A DNA stretch of 64,000 nucleotides from Metapseudomonas boanensis (GTDB lineage Bacteria; Pseudomonadota; Gammaproteobacteria; Pseudomonadales; Pseudomonadaceae). The notes under the pieces were generated by a model. That model was not told the DNA's origin. It ran no database searches and was given only the letters and a program-made list of their open reading frames with translations. The position numbers and the translations under genes were made by a program. Of this stretch, positions 18,424 through 27,189 are shown piece after piece. The DNA is taken from the NCBI RefSeq assembly GCF_018704125.1, contig NZ_JAGTIS010000003.1:1-64000 (forward strand). Direction: 5' to 3'. Every line of letters starts with the position of its first letter. The stretch's first letter is position 1.

Positions 18424-19278
18424 ATGGTTGCCTTGCATCTGCTCGACCACCCCCTACCCGCCGAGGAGCTGGGCGCCCGGCTGCTCAATGGCGAGATTCT
18501 GGTCTGGCGTGAGGTGGAGGCGCTCGCCGAGCTGCGCATCGAACTGGACCGGATAATCCGCCAGACATTGGCCGACGATGCCCCCACCACTGCGGAAAAG
18601 CGTCTGCCGGGTGAGGTCTTCATCGAGCGCATTCGCCAGTTACGCAGCCAGGTCATGAAAGACTTGAACCTGCACCGCCCGATGAAGGCCGCAATGGAAT
18701 ACGTCGGCCTGGATCTCGACGACAGCTACTGGGATGCGCTGCAACTGCGGGTAGTGCCCTCCGCCGCCAGCCATCAGGCGCGGCGCATCATGCCGCTGCC
18801 GATGCATCGAGATAACTGGGGCTCGAACATCGCCCAGCAACTGAACTGGTGGACGCCGATCTACCCCACTGACGCGGACAACACCTTGGCTTTCTACCCG
18901 GCGTACTGGAGCCAGGCAGTCGAGAACGACAGCGCGAACTGGGACTACCTGGCGTTCAAGCAGCGCATGCGCGAAGGCAAGGCCGCCTCCCACCCGGTGC
19001 TCCCAACGCTGACCGAACCCCTGCCAGCGGCGCAGTTACTGCCGCTGGTGATCCAGCCCGGCGACCTGCTGGCCTTTTCCGGCCAGCACCTGCACGGCAG
19101 CATCGCCAACGCCCACGGTCGTTCGCGCTTCAGCCTGGAAACCCGCACGGTATCGCGCGACCACCTCACCACCGGCCTCGCCGCGCCCGCTCCGGACGGC
19201 GCAGCGCCGTACCGGGTCTGGGAATGGTTCAAGCACATGTGCGATGGCACACCATTGGGTGAAACCGAGCGGCTCTGA
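18424..19278 (+). CDS. Fe(II)/2-oxoglutarate oxygenase, phytanoyl-CoA dioxygenase-like
   Basis: The 284-residue protein carries the metal-binding HxD motif in MHRDNWGS near residue 120, a distal His in SGQHLHGSIAN, and the 2-oxoglutarate-binding Arg in GRSRFSLETR near 240. This pattern fits cupin-type oxygenases that hydroxylate small molecules using O2 and 2-oxoglutarate. The open frame reaches back to 18361, but the ATG at 18424 with GAGGAC upstream gives a normal N-terminus. It stands alone between repeats and upstream of the convergent steroid genes; a link to steroid use is possible but not shown. Confidence 0.7.
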   Translation: MVALHLLDHPLPAEELGARLLNGEILVWREVEALAELRIELDRIIRQTLADDAPTTAEKRLPGEVFIERIRQLRSQVMKDLNLHRPMKAAMEYVGLDLDDSYWDALQLRVVPSAASHQARRIMPLPMHRDNWGSNIAQQLNWWTPIYPTDADNTLAFYPAYWSQAVENDSANWDYLAFKQRMREGKAASHPVLPTLTEPLPAAQLLPLVIQPGDLLAFSGQHLHGSIANAHGRSRFSLETRTVSRDHLTTGLAAPAPDGAAPYRVWEWFKHMCDGTPLGETERL

Positions 19279-19388
19279 AAGGCGCGCACCCGCCAGCAAC
19301 TGTTCCGAACTCCCGGCCCCCAACTGCGCCTGTTCAAGGCACTGACCCAGGGCTAGGCTGCACGCCCACACTACCCAGGGAGTGGTTC

Positions 19389-19523
19389 ATGGACGCGGAA
19401 ACGCTACGTACCGCACTGACGTTGATGGCCGCCATCGGGGTTTCGCTCGGCGTGCGCTGGTACTTGATCCATGGCTTGGCGGGGGAGGACAGGCCTGAAA
19501 GTGGCGATGACTGGATGGCGTGA
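19389..19523 (+). CDS. Very small hydrophobic protein
   Basis: A 44-codon frame begins at ATG behind CAGGGAG. It has one hydrophobic stretch (LMAAIGVSLGVRWYLIHGLA) and an acidic tail (GEDRPESGDDW). It could be a single-pass membrane peptide. It does not continue the preceding oxygenase and no family is recognised, so it may be a chance frame. Confidence 0.35.
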   Translation: MDAETLRTALTLMAAIGVSLGVRWYLIHGLAGEDRPESGDDWMA

Positions 19524-19601
19524 GGACTGAGGGTGCTGTTCCTGTGGGCCATTATGTGGGAGTTCATTCGCGAAGCAGATAGCAGCCCGCCAACTCGAGC
19601 A

Positions 19602-19638
19602 TCCCTCACCCCAACCCTCTCCCAGAGGGGGAGGGGGC
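19602..19638. repeat. REP-like palindrome between convergent genes
   Basis: CCCTCTCCC and GGGGGAGGG arms around AGA sit between the plus-strand oxygenase region and the minus-strand aldolase gene, a good place for a bidirectional transcript end. Confidence 0.5.
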
Positions 19639-19728
19639 GACCCGCGTCGGGGGTCCGCGTGGGGGCTGGGTCTTGCATCCCACGCAGGCCGCGGTCGGGT
19701 GAGGGAAGCCGGCGACCCTCGGTTTCCC

Positions 19729-20763
19729 TCAGGTCGGCAACACCTCACGCTGGCGCGACATGGTCAGCGCCAGGTCTTCGATCATGTCTTCCTGGCCACC
19801 CACGGTGCCGCGACGGCCCAGCTCCACCAGCAGCTCGCGAGCCTGGATGCCGTACTTCTGCTCGGCACGCTTGGCGAACAACAGGAACGAGCTGTATACG
19901 CCGGCATAACCCAGGGTCAGGGCATCGCGATCGACGCGGATCGGCTGATCCATCATCGGCACCACCAGGTCCTCGGCCACGTCCATGATCTTGTAGAGGT
20001 CGATACCGCTCTTCACGCCCATGCGCTCCAGCACCGCGACGAACACCTCCAGCGGAGTGTTGCCGGCGCCAGCGCCCAGGCCTGCCACCGATCCGTCGAT
20101 ACGCGCAGCGCCGGCCTCGATGGCCGCCAGCGAGTTGGCAATCGCCATGCCCATGTTGTGGTGGCCATGGAAACCGACTTCAGTCTTGGCATTCAGGCCG
20201 GCACGCAGCACGCCGATCTTCTCGGTCACTTCATCCGGCAGCATGTAGCCGGCCGAGTCGGTGCAGTAGATGCAGTTGGCGCCGTAGCTTTCCATCAGCC
20301 GGGCCTGCTCCAAGAGTTTTTCGGCGCTGACCATGTGCGCCATCATCAGGAAGCCCACGGTGTCCAGGCCCATCTTCGCGGACATGCCAATGTGCTGGCC
20401 GGAGACGTCGGCCTCGGTGCAATGGGTCGCGACGCGGATGGTGGATACACCGCAATCGTGGGCCATCTTCAGGTGATCGACCGTGCCGATGCCCGGCAGC
20501 AGCAGGGCCGAGACCTTGGCCTGTTTCAGCTTGGGAATCACCGCGTCGAAGTATTCTTCATCGGTATGGGCCGGAAAGCCGTAGTTCAGCGAAGAGCCAC
20601 CCAGGCCGTCGCCGTGGGTGATCTCGATCAGCGGAACGCCAGCGGCGTCGAGGCCGGTGGCCACGGCCACCATCTCTTCCAGGCTGATCTGGTGGCGCTT
20701 GGCGTGCATGCCGTCGCGCAGGCTCATGTCGTGCAGGCGCACGCGCTTACCTTGCAGGTTCAT
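19729..20763 (-). CDS. hsaF: 4-hydroxy-2-oxo-acid aldolase (DmpG/HsaF type)
   Basis: The 344-residue protein matches HMGL-like aldolases of meta-cleavage pathways. The N-terminal [15 protein letters not shown] supplies the catalytic Arg-Asp pair and divalent-metal Asp, and a later [11 protein letters not shown] block carries the metal His residues. It splits a 4-hydroxy-2-oxo acid to pyruvate and an aldehyde, and works as a channelled complex with the acylating dehydrogenase encoded 14 bases upstream. In steroid degradation the substrate is 4-hydroxy-2-oxohexanoate and the aldehyde is propanal. It is the last gene of a four-gene operon. The steroid-specific name rests on gene context; catechol-pathway DmpG is nearly the same protein. 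Confidence 0.85.
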   Translation of the reverse strand: MNLQGKRVRLHDMSLRDGMHAKRHQISLEEMVAVATGLDAAGVPLIEITHGDGLGGSSLNYGFPAHTDEEYFDAVIPKLKQAKVSALLLPGIGTVDHLKMAHDCGVSTIRVATHCTEADVSGQHIGMSAKMGLDTVGFLMMAHMVSAEKLLEQARLMESYGANCIYCTDSAGYMLPDEVTEKIGVLRAGLNAKTEVGFHGHHNMGMAIANSLAAIEAGAARIDGSVAGLGAGAGNTPLEVFVAVLERMGVKSGIDLYKIMDVAEDLVVPMMDQPIRVDRDALTLGYAGVYSSFLLFAKRAEQKYGIQARELLVELGRRGTVGGQEDMIEDLALTMSRQREVLPT

Positions 20764-20777
20764 GTCAGGATCTCCAA

Positions 20778-21692
20778 TCAGCGGGAAGGCAGTTGCAGGG
20801 CGCCCTTATGGGCTTCTTCGGCGAACATCTCGGCGGTACGCAGACCGGCGGCCGTCATGATGTCGAGGTTGCCGGCCGACTTGGGCAGGAAGTCGCCCAG
20901 GCCCTCGACCTCGATGAAGATCGACACTTTGCGGCCGTCGAACACGGGGCCGTTGATCAACTTGTAGCCAGGCACATAGCGCTGCACTTCCTTGACCATG
21001 TGCAGTACGGACGCGCGGATTTCGGCCTGGTCCGGTTCGCCTTCGGTGAGGCAGTGGATAGTGTCGCGCATCATCAACGGCGGTTCGGCCGGGTTGATGA
21101 CGATGATCGCCTTGCCACGCTTGGCGCCGCCGATCTTCTCTACCGCGCCTGCAGTGGTACGGGTGAACTCATCGATGTTCTGGCGGGTGCCCGGCCCCAC
21201 GGAGCGGGAGGACACGGTGGCGACGATCTCACCGTACTCCACCGGCTGCACACGGGACACCGCCGCCACCATCGGGATGGTAGCCTGGCCGCCGCAGGTG
21301 ACCATGTTGACGTTGAGTGCGAGCTTGGCCGCGTGCTCCTTGAGGTTCACCGGCGGCACGCAATACGGGCCGATGGCAGCCGGGGTCAGGTCGATCATGA
21401 TTACGCCGAGCTCGTTGAGCTTGCGGCTGTTCTCGGCATGCACATAGGCCGAGGTGGCATCGAAGGCGATGCGGATGTCATCGTCCAGCACATGCGGCAG
21501 CAGGCCGTCGACGCCTTCGGCGGTGGTCTTCAAGCCGAATTCGGCGGCACGCTTGAGGCCTTCCGAAGTGGGGTCGACACCAACCATCCACACCGGCTCG
21601 ATCCATTCGGAACGGCGCATCTTGATCAACAGATCGGTGCCGATATTGCCCGGCCCGATGATGGCCGCCTTGAGTTTCTTGCTCATCTTCAC
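20778..21692 (-). CDS. hsaG: Acylating acetaldehyde/propanal dehydrogenase (DmpF/HsaG type)
   Basis: The 304-residue protein has a Rossmann start ([16 protein letters not shown]), a catalytic-cysteine region ([12 protein letters not shown], Cys near residue 132) and a [16 protein letters not shown] block typical of this family. It oxidises the aldehyde delivered by the partner aldolase to acyl-CoA, with NAD and CoA. In the steroid route it yields propionyl-CoA from ring A. The gene lies between the hydratase and aldolase genes, with gaps of 10 and 14 bases. Confidence 0.87.
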   Translation of the reverse strand: MKMSKKLKAAIIGPGNIGTDLLIKMRRSEWIEPVWMVGVDPTSEGLKRAAEFGLKTTAEGVDGLLPHVLDDDIRIAFDATSAYVHAENSRKLNELGVIMIDLTPAAIGPYCVPPVNLKEHAAKLALNVNMVTCGGQATIPMVAAVSRVQPVEYGEIVATVSSRSVGPGTRQNIDEFTRTTAGAVEKIGGAKRGKAIIVINPAEPPLMMRDTIHCLTEGEPDQAEIRASVLHMVKEVQRYVPGYKLINGPVFDGRKVSIFIEVEGLGDFLPKSAGNLDIMTAAGLRTAEMFAEEAHKGALQLPSR

Positions 21693-21702
21693 TCCCCCGG
21701 AG

Positions 21703-22494
21703 TCAGGCGCGGAACGACACCCGGGCGGAGCCCAGGCCGTCGATGGTCAGTTCGAATTGGTCGCCGGCACGGGCCGGCTCCAGTGGTACCAGCGAGCCGG
21801 AGAGGATGATTTCCCCAGCCTTGAACGGGATGCCGAAGGCGCCCAGGGTGTTGGCCAGCCAGGCCACCGCGGTGAGCGGGTTGCCCTGCACGGCCGAACC
21901 CAGGCCTTCGCTGATCTGCACGCCGTTCTTGAATACCTTCATGCGCAGGTTCGGCAGGTCCAGCTCGCGCGGGTCGGCTGCCTCACGGCCGATCACGAAG
22001 ACCCCGCAGGAGGCGTTGTCGGCCACGGTGTCCTGGATGCGGATCTTCCAGTCGTGGATGCGCGAGTCGACGATCTCGAAGCACGGCATCACGCATTCGG
22101 TGGCGTCCAGCACGTCCTGCTCGGTGACACCCGGCCCCACCAGGTCCTTCTTCAGCTTGAAGGCGATCTCGCCCTCAGCACGCGGCTGGATCAGGCGATT
22201 GCCGGAGAGGGAAATCTCGTCGCCATCGTCGAACCACATGTCGCGGGTGATGAAGCCGAAATCCGGCTGGTGCACGTTGAGCATCCGCTGCACGGCTTCG
22301 GAGGTGACGCCGATCTTCTTGCCGACGATGGCGTCACCGGCGGCAACTCGACGCTCGATGCTGTAGAGGGAAATGCGGTAGGCATCCTCGATGCCGATAT
22401 CCGGCCAACGGGCGGTCAGCGGTTGCAGGGTCTGGCCATTCAGCAGCGCCTGGTAAAGCTCCTCGCCATATTGGCGATGCAGGACCTCGCTCAT
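21703..22494 (-). CDS. hsaE: 2-oxo-4-enoate hydratase (HsaE/TesE type)
   Basis: The 263-residue protein resembles MhpD/DmpE hydratases: [15 protein letters not shown] in the first third, a metal-binding region PRAEGEIAF near 107-115, and [12 protein letters not shown] near the end. It adds water to 2-hydroxyhexa-2,4-dienoate, the ring-A fragment in steroid catabolism, giving 4-hydroxy-2-oxohexanoate. The start at 22494 overlaps the stop of the hydrolase gene as ATGA; the longer open frame to 22572 lies inside that gene and is rejected. Confidence 0.82.
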   Translation of the reverse strand: MSEVLHRQYGEELYQALLNGQTLQPLTARWPDIGIEDAYRISLYSIERRVAAGDAIVGKKIGVTSEAVQRMLNVHQPDFGFITRDMWFDDGDEISLSGNRLIQPRAEGEIAFKLKKDLVGPGVTEQDVLDATECVMPCFEIVDSRIHDWKIRIQDTVADNASCGVFVIGREAADPRELDLPNLRMKVFKNGVQISEGLGSAVQGNPLTAVAWLANTLGAFGIPFKAGEIILSGSLVPLEPARAGDQFELTIDGLGSARVSFRA

Positions 22495-23318
22495 CGCCGG
22501 CCCTCCGCCAGGAAGTCCAGGCAGGTGCGGTTGAACAGCTCGCGATGCTCCACCATCACCCAATGGCCGCACTCGCTGAGCATCACGAAGCGGATGTTGC
22601 GACAGGCTTCGAGCATCGTCTGGGCGCCGGAAGACGGGCAGAACTTGTCGTTCATGCCCCAGAAGCCGAGGATCGGGCAGTTCAGCTCGCCGAGGCGCGC
22701 CGCCATGTTCGGCACCTGCATGGTGGTCAGCACGCAGCGCGGCTGCTGTTGCACCACGGCTACCCGTTCAGCCACGGTTTCATCGCTGATCAGCGAGGCG
22801 TCAAAGAGTTGCAGGCTGAGCAGGCGGCGCATGCCGACGGCATCGTTGAGCTCACCATTGGCGAAGGCGGCGCCCATTTTCTGGATGCCTTCCATCTGCA
22901 GGTAATACTGTTCTTTCTCCATCAGGCCACCCGGTGCCATCAGCACGAGGCGGCTGACGCGCTTGGGCTGGTCCAGCGCCATCTTGAGCGCGATAGCGCC
23001 GCCCAGAGAGTTGCCCACGAGCACGCAGCGCTGTATGTCCAGGGCGTCCAGCAGGCTGCTCAGGGCGTTGACGAAGAAGTCCAGGGTGTAGGCGGTTTCC
23101 GGCTTGTCGGACGCGCCGTAACCCGGCAGGTCCGGCACGATGACGCGGTAGCCCGCGCTTTCGAATACCGGGTAGTTCTGCTTGAAGTTGCTATGGCCGC
23201 TGGCTCCTGGGCCGCTGCCATGGATAAAGACCACCGGCTCGCCCTCGCCAGCCTCCAGGTAGTGCAGTCGCAGGCCATCTGGCAGCGTGACGAATCGCCC
23301 TTGTGGTAGCGCGCCCAT
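22491..23318 (-). CDS. hsaD: Meta-cleavage product C-C hydrolase (HsaD/TesD type)
   Basis: The 275-residue alpha/beta hydrolase has an oxyanion region HGSGPGASGHSNF (33-45), the nucleophile Ser104 in GNSLGG, an Asp near 224 (GMNDKF) and the catalytic His near 252 (ECGHWV). This set is characteristic of MhpC/BphD/HsaD enzymes. In steroid degradation it cleaves 4,9-DSHA, the HsaC product, into 2-hydroxyhexadienoate and the C/D-ring indane propionate. It is the first gene of the hsaD-E-G-F operon. The ATG at 23318 has GAGGAGA upstream. A conserved palindromic motif lies 58 bases before the start. Confidence 0.83.
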   Translation of the reverse strand: MGALPQGRFVTLPDGLRLHYLEAGEGEPVVFIHGSGPGASGHSNFKQNYPVFESAGYRVIVPDLPGYGASDKPETAYTLDFFVNALSSLLDALDIQRCVLVGNSLGGAIALKMALDQPKRVSRLVLMAPGGLMEKEQYYLQMEGIQKMGAAFANGELNDAVGMRRLLSLQLFDASLISDETVAERVAVVQQQPRCVLTTMQVPNMAARLGELNCPILGFWGMNDKFCPSSGAQTMLEACRNIRFVMLSECGHWVMVEHRELFNRTCLDFLAEGRR

Positions 23319-23375
23319 GGGACTCTCCTCGGCTTGTTGTTTGCCGGGATTATTCGGGTGCCCCACCGGGCCAAC

Positions 23376-23394
23376 ATCGTCCGAGAGGACTAGC
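23376..23394 (-). promoter_or_regulatory. Candidate steroid-regulon operator, site 1 (hsaD promoter)
   Basis: ATCGTCCGAGAGGACTAGC. Its core CGTCCGAGAGGACTAG is repeated exactly, in inverse orientation, at 23536-23551 before the divergent SDR. Relatives are at 30421, 52814 and 61802. Confidence 0.6.
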
Positions 23395-23420
23395 AACCCA
23401 CGCAGCAGGCCAGCTTTTCC

Positions 23421-23515
23421 GTGGGGGCGATTTCAATCGCTATGCAGACCGCAGGTCTGCCCTTCAAGGCCGGATGGGACAGCTGCGCTGCCCTTGGCGA
23501 ATGAATTCGCCCCCC
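23421..23515. repeat. Long two-armed REP/BIME element, copy 1
   Basis: Outer arms GGGGGCGATTTCAATCGC and GGCGAATGAATTCGCCCCC enclose an inner GCAGACC...GGTCTGC stem and a GCAGCGC-like AGCTGCGCTG stem. The same order of arms occurs at 26610-26706 and 30470-30565. Confidence 0.7.
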
Positions 23516-23535
23516 ATAACAAGGCACGCTCCTCC

Positions 23536-23551
23536 CTAGTCCTCTCGGACG
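23536..23551 (+). promoter_or_regulatory. Candidate steroid-regulon operator, site 2 (divergent SDR promoter)
   Basis: CTAGTCCTCTCGGACG is the exact reverse complement of the core of site 1. It lies 62 bases before the SDR start, mirroring the 58-base distance on the other side. Confidence 0.6.
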
Positions 23552-23612
23552 TGGGCGAAGCCATCGGCAACCCCTAGCCTGCCGCTATCGATAATTCACA
23601 GACGAGGCAGCC

Positions 23613-24386
23613 ATGGGCAGCGTGTTGGACTTCACCGGCAAAGTGGTGCTGGTAACGGGCGGCGGCAAGGGTGTGGGACGGGGCATCAGCCTGCGCTTCC
23701 TGCAGCAGGGCGCCGAGGTGGTGATCTGTGGGCGCCTGGCGCCGGAAAGCCTGCCCGAGCACGGCGGCCGTAGCGCCTACTTCGTGCCGTGCGATGTGCG
23801 CGACGTCGACCAGCTCCAGGCCTTGGTGGAGGGCATCAAGGCGCGCTTCGGCCGCCTCGATGTGCTGGTGAACAATGCCGGCGGAGCCCCCCATGCGGAT
23901 GCGGCCACAGCGTCGCCGCGCTTCTCCGAGTCCATCGTGCGCCTCAACCTTCTGGCCCCGCTCAATCTCTGCCAGCTGGCCAACCGGGTGATGCAGGAGC
24001 AACCCGAGGGCGGCGCCATCATCAACATCTGCAGCGTCAGCGCGATACGCCCCTCCCCCGGCACCGCCGCCTATGGCGCCGCCAAGGCCGGGCTGCTCAA
24101 CCTGACCCGCTCCCTGGCGGTGGAGTGGGCACCCCGAGTCCGGGTAAACGCCGTGACCGCCGGGCTGATCCTCACCGAGCAGGCCGAACTGCACTACGGC
24201 GACGCCGAAGGTGTTGCCAGGGTGGCCGCAAGCATTCCGCTGGAGCGGATGGCCAACCCAGGCGACATTGGAGACGCCTGCCTGTACCTGGCCTCCCCCA
24301 TGGCGAGTTATGTCAGCGGAGTGGATATCTGCGTGCACGGTGGCGGGGAGAAGCCAGCGTTTCTGGAAGCGGCGGGGGTGAATTGA
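23613..24386 (+). CDS. Short-chain dehydrogenase/reductase
   Basis: The 257-residue classical SDR has the cofactor motif TGGGKGVGRG (residues 14-23), NNAGG, the catalytic Ser in ICSVSA, and YGAAK. It would interconvert a hydroxyl and a ketone using NAD(P). It is the only plus-strand gene in the 19.7-30.3 kb part and is transcribed divergently from the hsaD operon behind a mirror copy of the same candidate operator, so it is probably induced with it. A hydroxysteroid or indane intermediate is the likely substrate; the exact position is not readable from sequence. Confidence 0.8.
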   Translation: MGSVLDFTGKVVLVTGGGKGVGRGISLRFLQQGAEVVICGRLAPESLPEHGGRSAYFVPCDVRDVDQLQALVEGIKARFGRLDVLVNNAGGAPHADAATASPRFSESIVRLNLLAPLNLCQLANRVMQEQPEGGAIINICSVSAIRPSPGTAAYGAAKAGLLNLTRSLAVEWAPRVRVNAVTAGLILTEQAELHYGDAEGVARVAASIPLERMANPGDIGDACLYLASPMASYVSGVDICVHGGGEKPAFLEAAGVN

Positions 24387-24390
24387 AGAG

Positions 24391-24480
24391 CTGATGGGTA
24401 TCGCTCCGCTCCACCCATCCTACGGAGTGCCAAGTAGGATGGGTCGGGCGGCGTTCCGCGAGCGAAGCGAAACCCATCAG
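24391..24480. repeat. Inverted repeat between convergent genes
   Basis: CTGATGGGT (24391-24399) and ACCCATCAG (24472-24480) are perfect outer arms; CGCTCCGCTCCACCCATCCTAC and GTAGGATGGGT with GAGCGAAGCG add inner pairing. It spans the gap between the SDR and the SnoaL-like gene and includes that gene's stop codon. Confidence 0.6.
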
Positions 24481-24920
24481 GTCCGCGCAGCGGACTCCAC
24501 CATCGAATGCGCCCTGAACGCCGTCTCGACGATCTTCCACTGCCCGTCGATACAGCGATAGCGATCCTGATAGACCCCACCCAGCTGCCGTGTGGCGCCG
24601 GTCTCGGCATCGAGGTTGAAGTAATACAGTGCCCAGCGTGCCTTGGCCTCATCCTCGGTGACCAGTTCGATCTCCGGATTGGCACCGTGGTGCAGGTCGA
24701 TCACTCGCTCATTGCACGCCAGCGATTCGTAGAGCGCGACGAAGCTGTCGCGGTCCTTGAAACTGCCGACGGGGCCGTAGTCGATGTTGATTTCGCCCGT
24801 GGCGAAGCAGTCGCGGATCTCCGCCACCTGCTTCAGGTCGCAGGCGTTGAGGTAGCGATGCTTGAGCTGGCGGATGGCCTCCAGCGCTTCCAGGCGAGCA
24901 ATGCGGTGTTCCAGGGTCAT
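24477..24920 (-). CDS. SnoaL/NTF2-like protein in the steroid operon
   Basis: The 147-residue protein has the cone-shaped NTF2 fold pattern: an N-terminal helix pair (LEALEAIRQLKHRYLNACD), a central ATGEINIDYG strand, and a C-terminal GGVYQDRYRCIDGQWKI sheet. This superfamily includes isomerases, dehydratases and aldol-type cyclases. It directly follows the ketosteroid isomerase gene with a four-base ATGA overlap, so the two are translated together. It lacks the Tyr/Asp set of KSI. A second larger SnoaL-like protein is encoded at 57535-58161. The reaction is unknown; dehydration or isomerisation of a steroid intermediate is a reasonable guess. Confidence 0.7.
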   Translation of the reverse strand: MTLEHRIARLEALEAIRQLKHRYLNACDLKQVAEIRDCFATGEINIDYGPVGSFKDRDSFVALYESLACNERVIDLHHGANPEIELVTEDEAKARWALYYFNLDAETGATRQLGGVYQDRYRCIDGQWKIVETAFRAHSMVESAART

Positions 24921-25303
24921 GGCTGTTCCCTCGCGATCATGTTGGATTCGCCCCAGTAGGCTTTCATGGAGCGGATGCGGCCTTCGGCGTCGAACTCCAT
25001 CACGTCGATCACCTCGATGGTGCGGAGGCTGCCGCCCCAGTCGAGGTCGACGCAAAAGGGCACGGCGCCGCAGTTGCGGGTGGCGCGAATCGAGCCGTCG
25101 AGGCGGGCCGTGGCGTCCAGGCGCCCCAGCCCCTCGCGATAGAAGCGCGAGATGGCCTCGATGCCCACGTAGGGCGGCTTGCCCACCGGGTCTTCGACCG
25201 TGGCGTCCTCGGCATAGAGCGCGAGGATGCCGTCGATGTCCCCGGCGCCCACCAACTCGACATAACGGGCAAGACTTGCCCGCACTTGCTCTTCACTGAT
25301 CAT
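24917..25303 (-). CDS. Delta5-3-ketosteroid isomerase
   Basis: The 128-residue protein matches KSI closely in length and motifs. Tyr14 lies in ARYVELVGAGD, Asp38 in ATVEDPVGKPP, and Asp100 in IEVIDVMEFD. These correspond to the oxyanion-hole Tyr14, the catalytic base Asp38 and Asp99 of the Comamonas enzyme. It moves the C5-C6 double bond of 3-keto-5-ene steroids to C4-C5. This is one of the clearest markers that the region handles steroids. The ATG at 25303 with GGAGGC upstream gives the canonical N-terminus. It lies 10 bases after the thiolase gene in a seven-gene operon. Confidence 0.92.
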   Translation of the reverse strand: MISEEQVRASLARYVELVGAGDIDGILALYAEDATVEDPVGKPPYVGIEAISRFYREGLGRLDATARLDGSIRATRNCGAVPFCVDLDWGGSLRTIEVIDVMEFDAEGRIRSMKAYWGESNMIAREQP

Positions 25304-25313
25304 GCAAGCCTCC

Positions 25314-26516
25314 TCAAGCCACTTCGAACAGCGCAGCGGCGCCCATGCCACCACCGATGCACATGGTCACCACCACGTAGCGCAGACCGCGGCGTTTGCC
25401 CTCGATCAGGGCGTGGCCAACCATCCGAGCGCCGGACATGCCGAACGGATGACCAATGGAAATGGCGCCACCGTTGACGTTCAGGCGCTCGTCGGGAATC
25501 CCCAAGGTGTCGCGGCAGTGGATCACCTGGCAGGCGAAGGCCTCGTTCAGCTCCCACAGGCCGATGTGGTCCATCTTCAGGCCGTGGCGCTTGAGCAGTT
25601 TGGGAATGGCGTAGACCGGGCCGATGCCCATTTCGTCGGCATTGCAACCGGCCACTGCCAGGCCGCGATAGATGCCCAGCGGCTCCAGGCCACGACGTTC
25701 GGCCATCTGCGCGCTCATCAGCACCGAGGCGGAGGCGCCGTCGGAGAGCTGCGAGGCGTTGCCGGCGGTAACGAAGCGCCCTGCGCTGGTCCACTGACCG
25801 CCCTGCCATACCGGCTCCAGGGCCTGCAGGCTTTCACGGGTGGTGTCGGCGCGGTTGCATTCGTCGCGGGTCAGGGTCACCGATTCGTGGCGGCTCTCGC
25901 CGGTGGTCTTGTCCAGCACCAGCTTGCGCACGGTCAGCGGCGCCAGTTCGGCATCGAACAGCCCGGCGCTCTGTGCCAGCGCGGTACGCATTTGGCTGTG
26001 GTAGCTGTACTCGTCCTGCTGCTCGCGGGAGATGCCATACCGTTCGGAGACGATCTCTGCCGTCTCGATCATCGGGATATAGGCACGCGGGTCGCGCATC
26101 AGCACCGCTTCGGACTGGTTGCGGTAGCTGTTCTTGTGCTTGTTCTGCACCAACGAGATGGACTCCAGGCCACCGGCCACTGCGATGTCGATCTCGTCGC
26201 ACATGATGCTCTTGGCCGCCATGGCGATGCTCATCAGGCCCGAGGAGCACTGGCGCTCCACCGCCATGCCGGAGACGCTGTTCGGCAGACCTGCCGCAAC
26301 CGCGCAAAGGCGGCCGAGGTTGTAGGCCTGGGTGCCCTGCTGAGCAGCGGCACCGATGATCACATCATCCACTTCACCCGGTTCGATGCCCGCCCGGCGC
26401 ACCGCCTCACGCACCACATGGCCGCCCATCAGCGGCGCCTCGGTGTCGTTGAAGGCGCCGCGGAAGGCCTTGCCGATGGGAGTACGGGCGGTGGAAACGA
26501 TTACGGCTTCTTTCAT
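25314..26516 (-). CDS. Thiolase (acetyl-CoA acyltransferase)
   Basis: The 400-residue protein has the thiolase nucleophile Cys in [11 protein letters not shown] (near residue 87), the His of NEAFACQV, the [10 protein letters not shown] block, and a final catalytic Cys in [10 protein letters not shown]. It cleaves a 3-oxoacyl-CoA with CoA. It resembles thiolases for bulky steroid side chains (FadA5 class) more than housekeeping FadA, but this is a judgement from reading. It follows a 212-base gap holding a two-armed REP element and lies upstream of the KSI gene. The ATG at 26516 is preferred to a longer frame. Confidence 0.85.
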   Translation of the reverse strand: MKEAVIVSTARTPIGKAFRGAFNDTEAPLMGGHVVREAVRRAGIEPGEVDDVIIGAAAQQGTQAYNLGRLCAVAAGLPNSVSGMAVERQCSSGLMSIAMAAKSIMCDEIDIAVAGGLESISLVQNKHKNSYRNQSEAVLMRDPRAYIPMIETAEIVSERYGISREQQDEYSYHSQMRTALAQSAGLFDAELAPLTVRKLVLDKTTGESRHESVTLTRDECNRADTTRESLQALEPVWQGGQWTSAGRFVTAGNASQLSDGASASVLMSAQMAERRGLEPLGIYRGLAVAGCNADEMGIGPVYAIPKLLKRHGLKMDHIGLWELNEAFACQVIHCRDTLGIPDERLNVNGGAISIGHPFGMSGARMVGHALIEGKRRGLRYVVVTMCIGGGMGAAALFEVA

Positions 26517-26609
26517 CCTGGGTTCCTCTGAATAAGTGGGGGGAGGGGCATCCCTCATCCGAACGCAGCCCGCCCCGACCCCGCTCCCGTGGGAGAGGGG
26601 AAAAATCTT

Positions 26610-26706
26610 GTAGGGGCGAAATCATTCGCCAAGCAGGCCGAAGGTCTGCCCTGCCTGATCTCAGGGGGCAGCGGCGCTGCCCTTGGCGAATGACTTCGCC
26701 CCCACA
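26610..26706. repeat. Long two-armed REP/BIME element, copy 2, inside an operon
   Basis: TAGGGGCGAAATCATTCGCC and GGCGAATGACTTCGCCCCCA are the outer arms; GGCCGAAGGTCTGCC and GCAGCGGCGCTGC form inner stems. It lies between the MaoC-like and thiolase genes, both on the minus strand. Confidence 0.7.
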
Positions 26707-26728
26707 GGAAAAGCGAAGGCCTCTCGTG

Positions 26729-27187
26729 CTAGGCCGGGTAGTAGCGGCTGATGGTGTCCACGACGCAGCCGGGGCGCTCTTCGCCCTCGATCTCCACGCT
26801 GACGCGGATGGTCGCCTGCACACCGCCCTTCACTTCTTCCGCTGCCACCAGTTGCGCGCTGCCGCGCACCCGGCTACCGGCGCGGACCACATTGGGGAAG
26901 CGGACCTTTTCGCAGCCGTAGTTCACGCCCATGGATATGCCACGCACTTCGACGATCTGCGGCAGGAAGAGATTGACCAGCGCCAGGGTCAGGTAGCCAT
27001 GGGCGATACAGGCGCCGAATGGGCCGTTGGCGGCGCGTACCGGGTCGACGTGGATCCACTGGTGATCGCCCGTGGCCTCGGCAAACTGGTCGATGCGCGA
27101 TTGCTCCACGCTGATCCACTCGCTGTGACCCAGTGCCTCGCCCACGCGCTCGAGCAGCTCGGCGGGCGTCTCGAAAATCATCGTCAT
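26729..27187 (-). CDS. MaoC-like hot-dog enoyl-CoA hydratase
   Basis: The 152-residue protein is a single hot-dog domain with the R-hydratase motif: Asp and His in ATGDHQWIHVDPVRA (near residues 40-53) and GPFGACIAHGYLTLAL. It would hydrate a 2-enoyl-CoA to a 3R-hydroxyacyl-CoA. It starts two bases after the IpdF-like gene ends. In this operon it likely acts between an acyl-CoA dehydrogenase and an SDR on a steroid acyl-CoA. Confidence 0.82.
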   Translation of the reverse strand: MTMIFETPAELLERVGEALGHSEWISVEQSRIDQFAEATGDHQWIHVDPVRAANGPFGACIAHGYLTLALVNLFLPQIVEVRGISMGVNYGCEKVRFPNVVRAGSRVRGSAQLVAAEEVKGGVQATIRVSVEIEGEERPGCVVDTISRYYPA

Positions 27188-27189
27188 GC

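Noticed and set aside
19699-20967. Long plus-strand open frame opposite the aldolase and dehydrogenase genes
   Set aside because: It is antisense to two clear enzymes, has an unnatural composition rich in His, Gln and Val, and results from high GC at third codon positions.
25302-26531. 409-codon plus-strand frame opposite the thiolase
   Set aside because: A shadow of a high-GC gene; no start signal or family resemblance.
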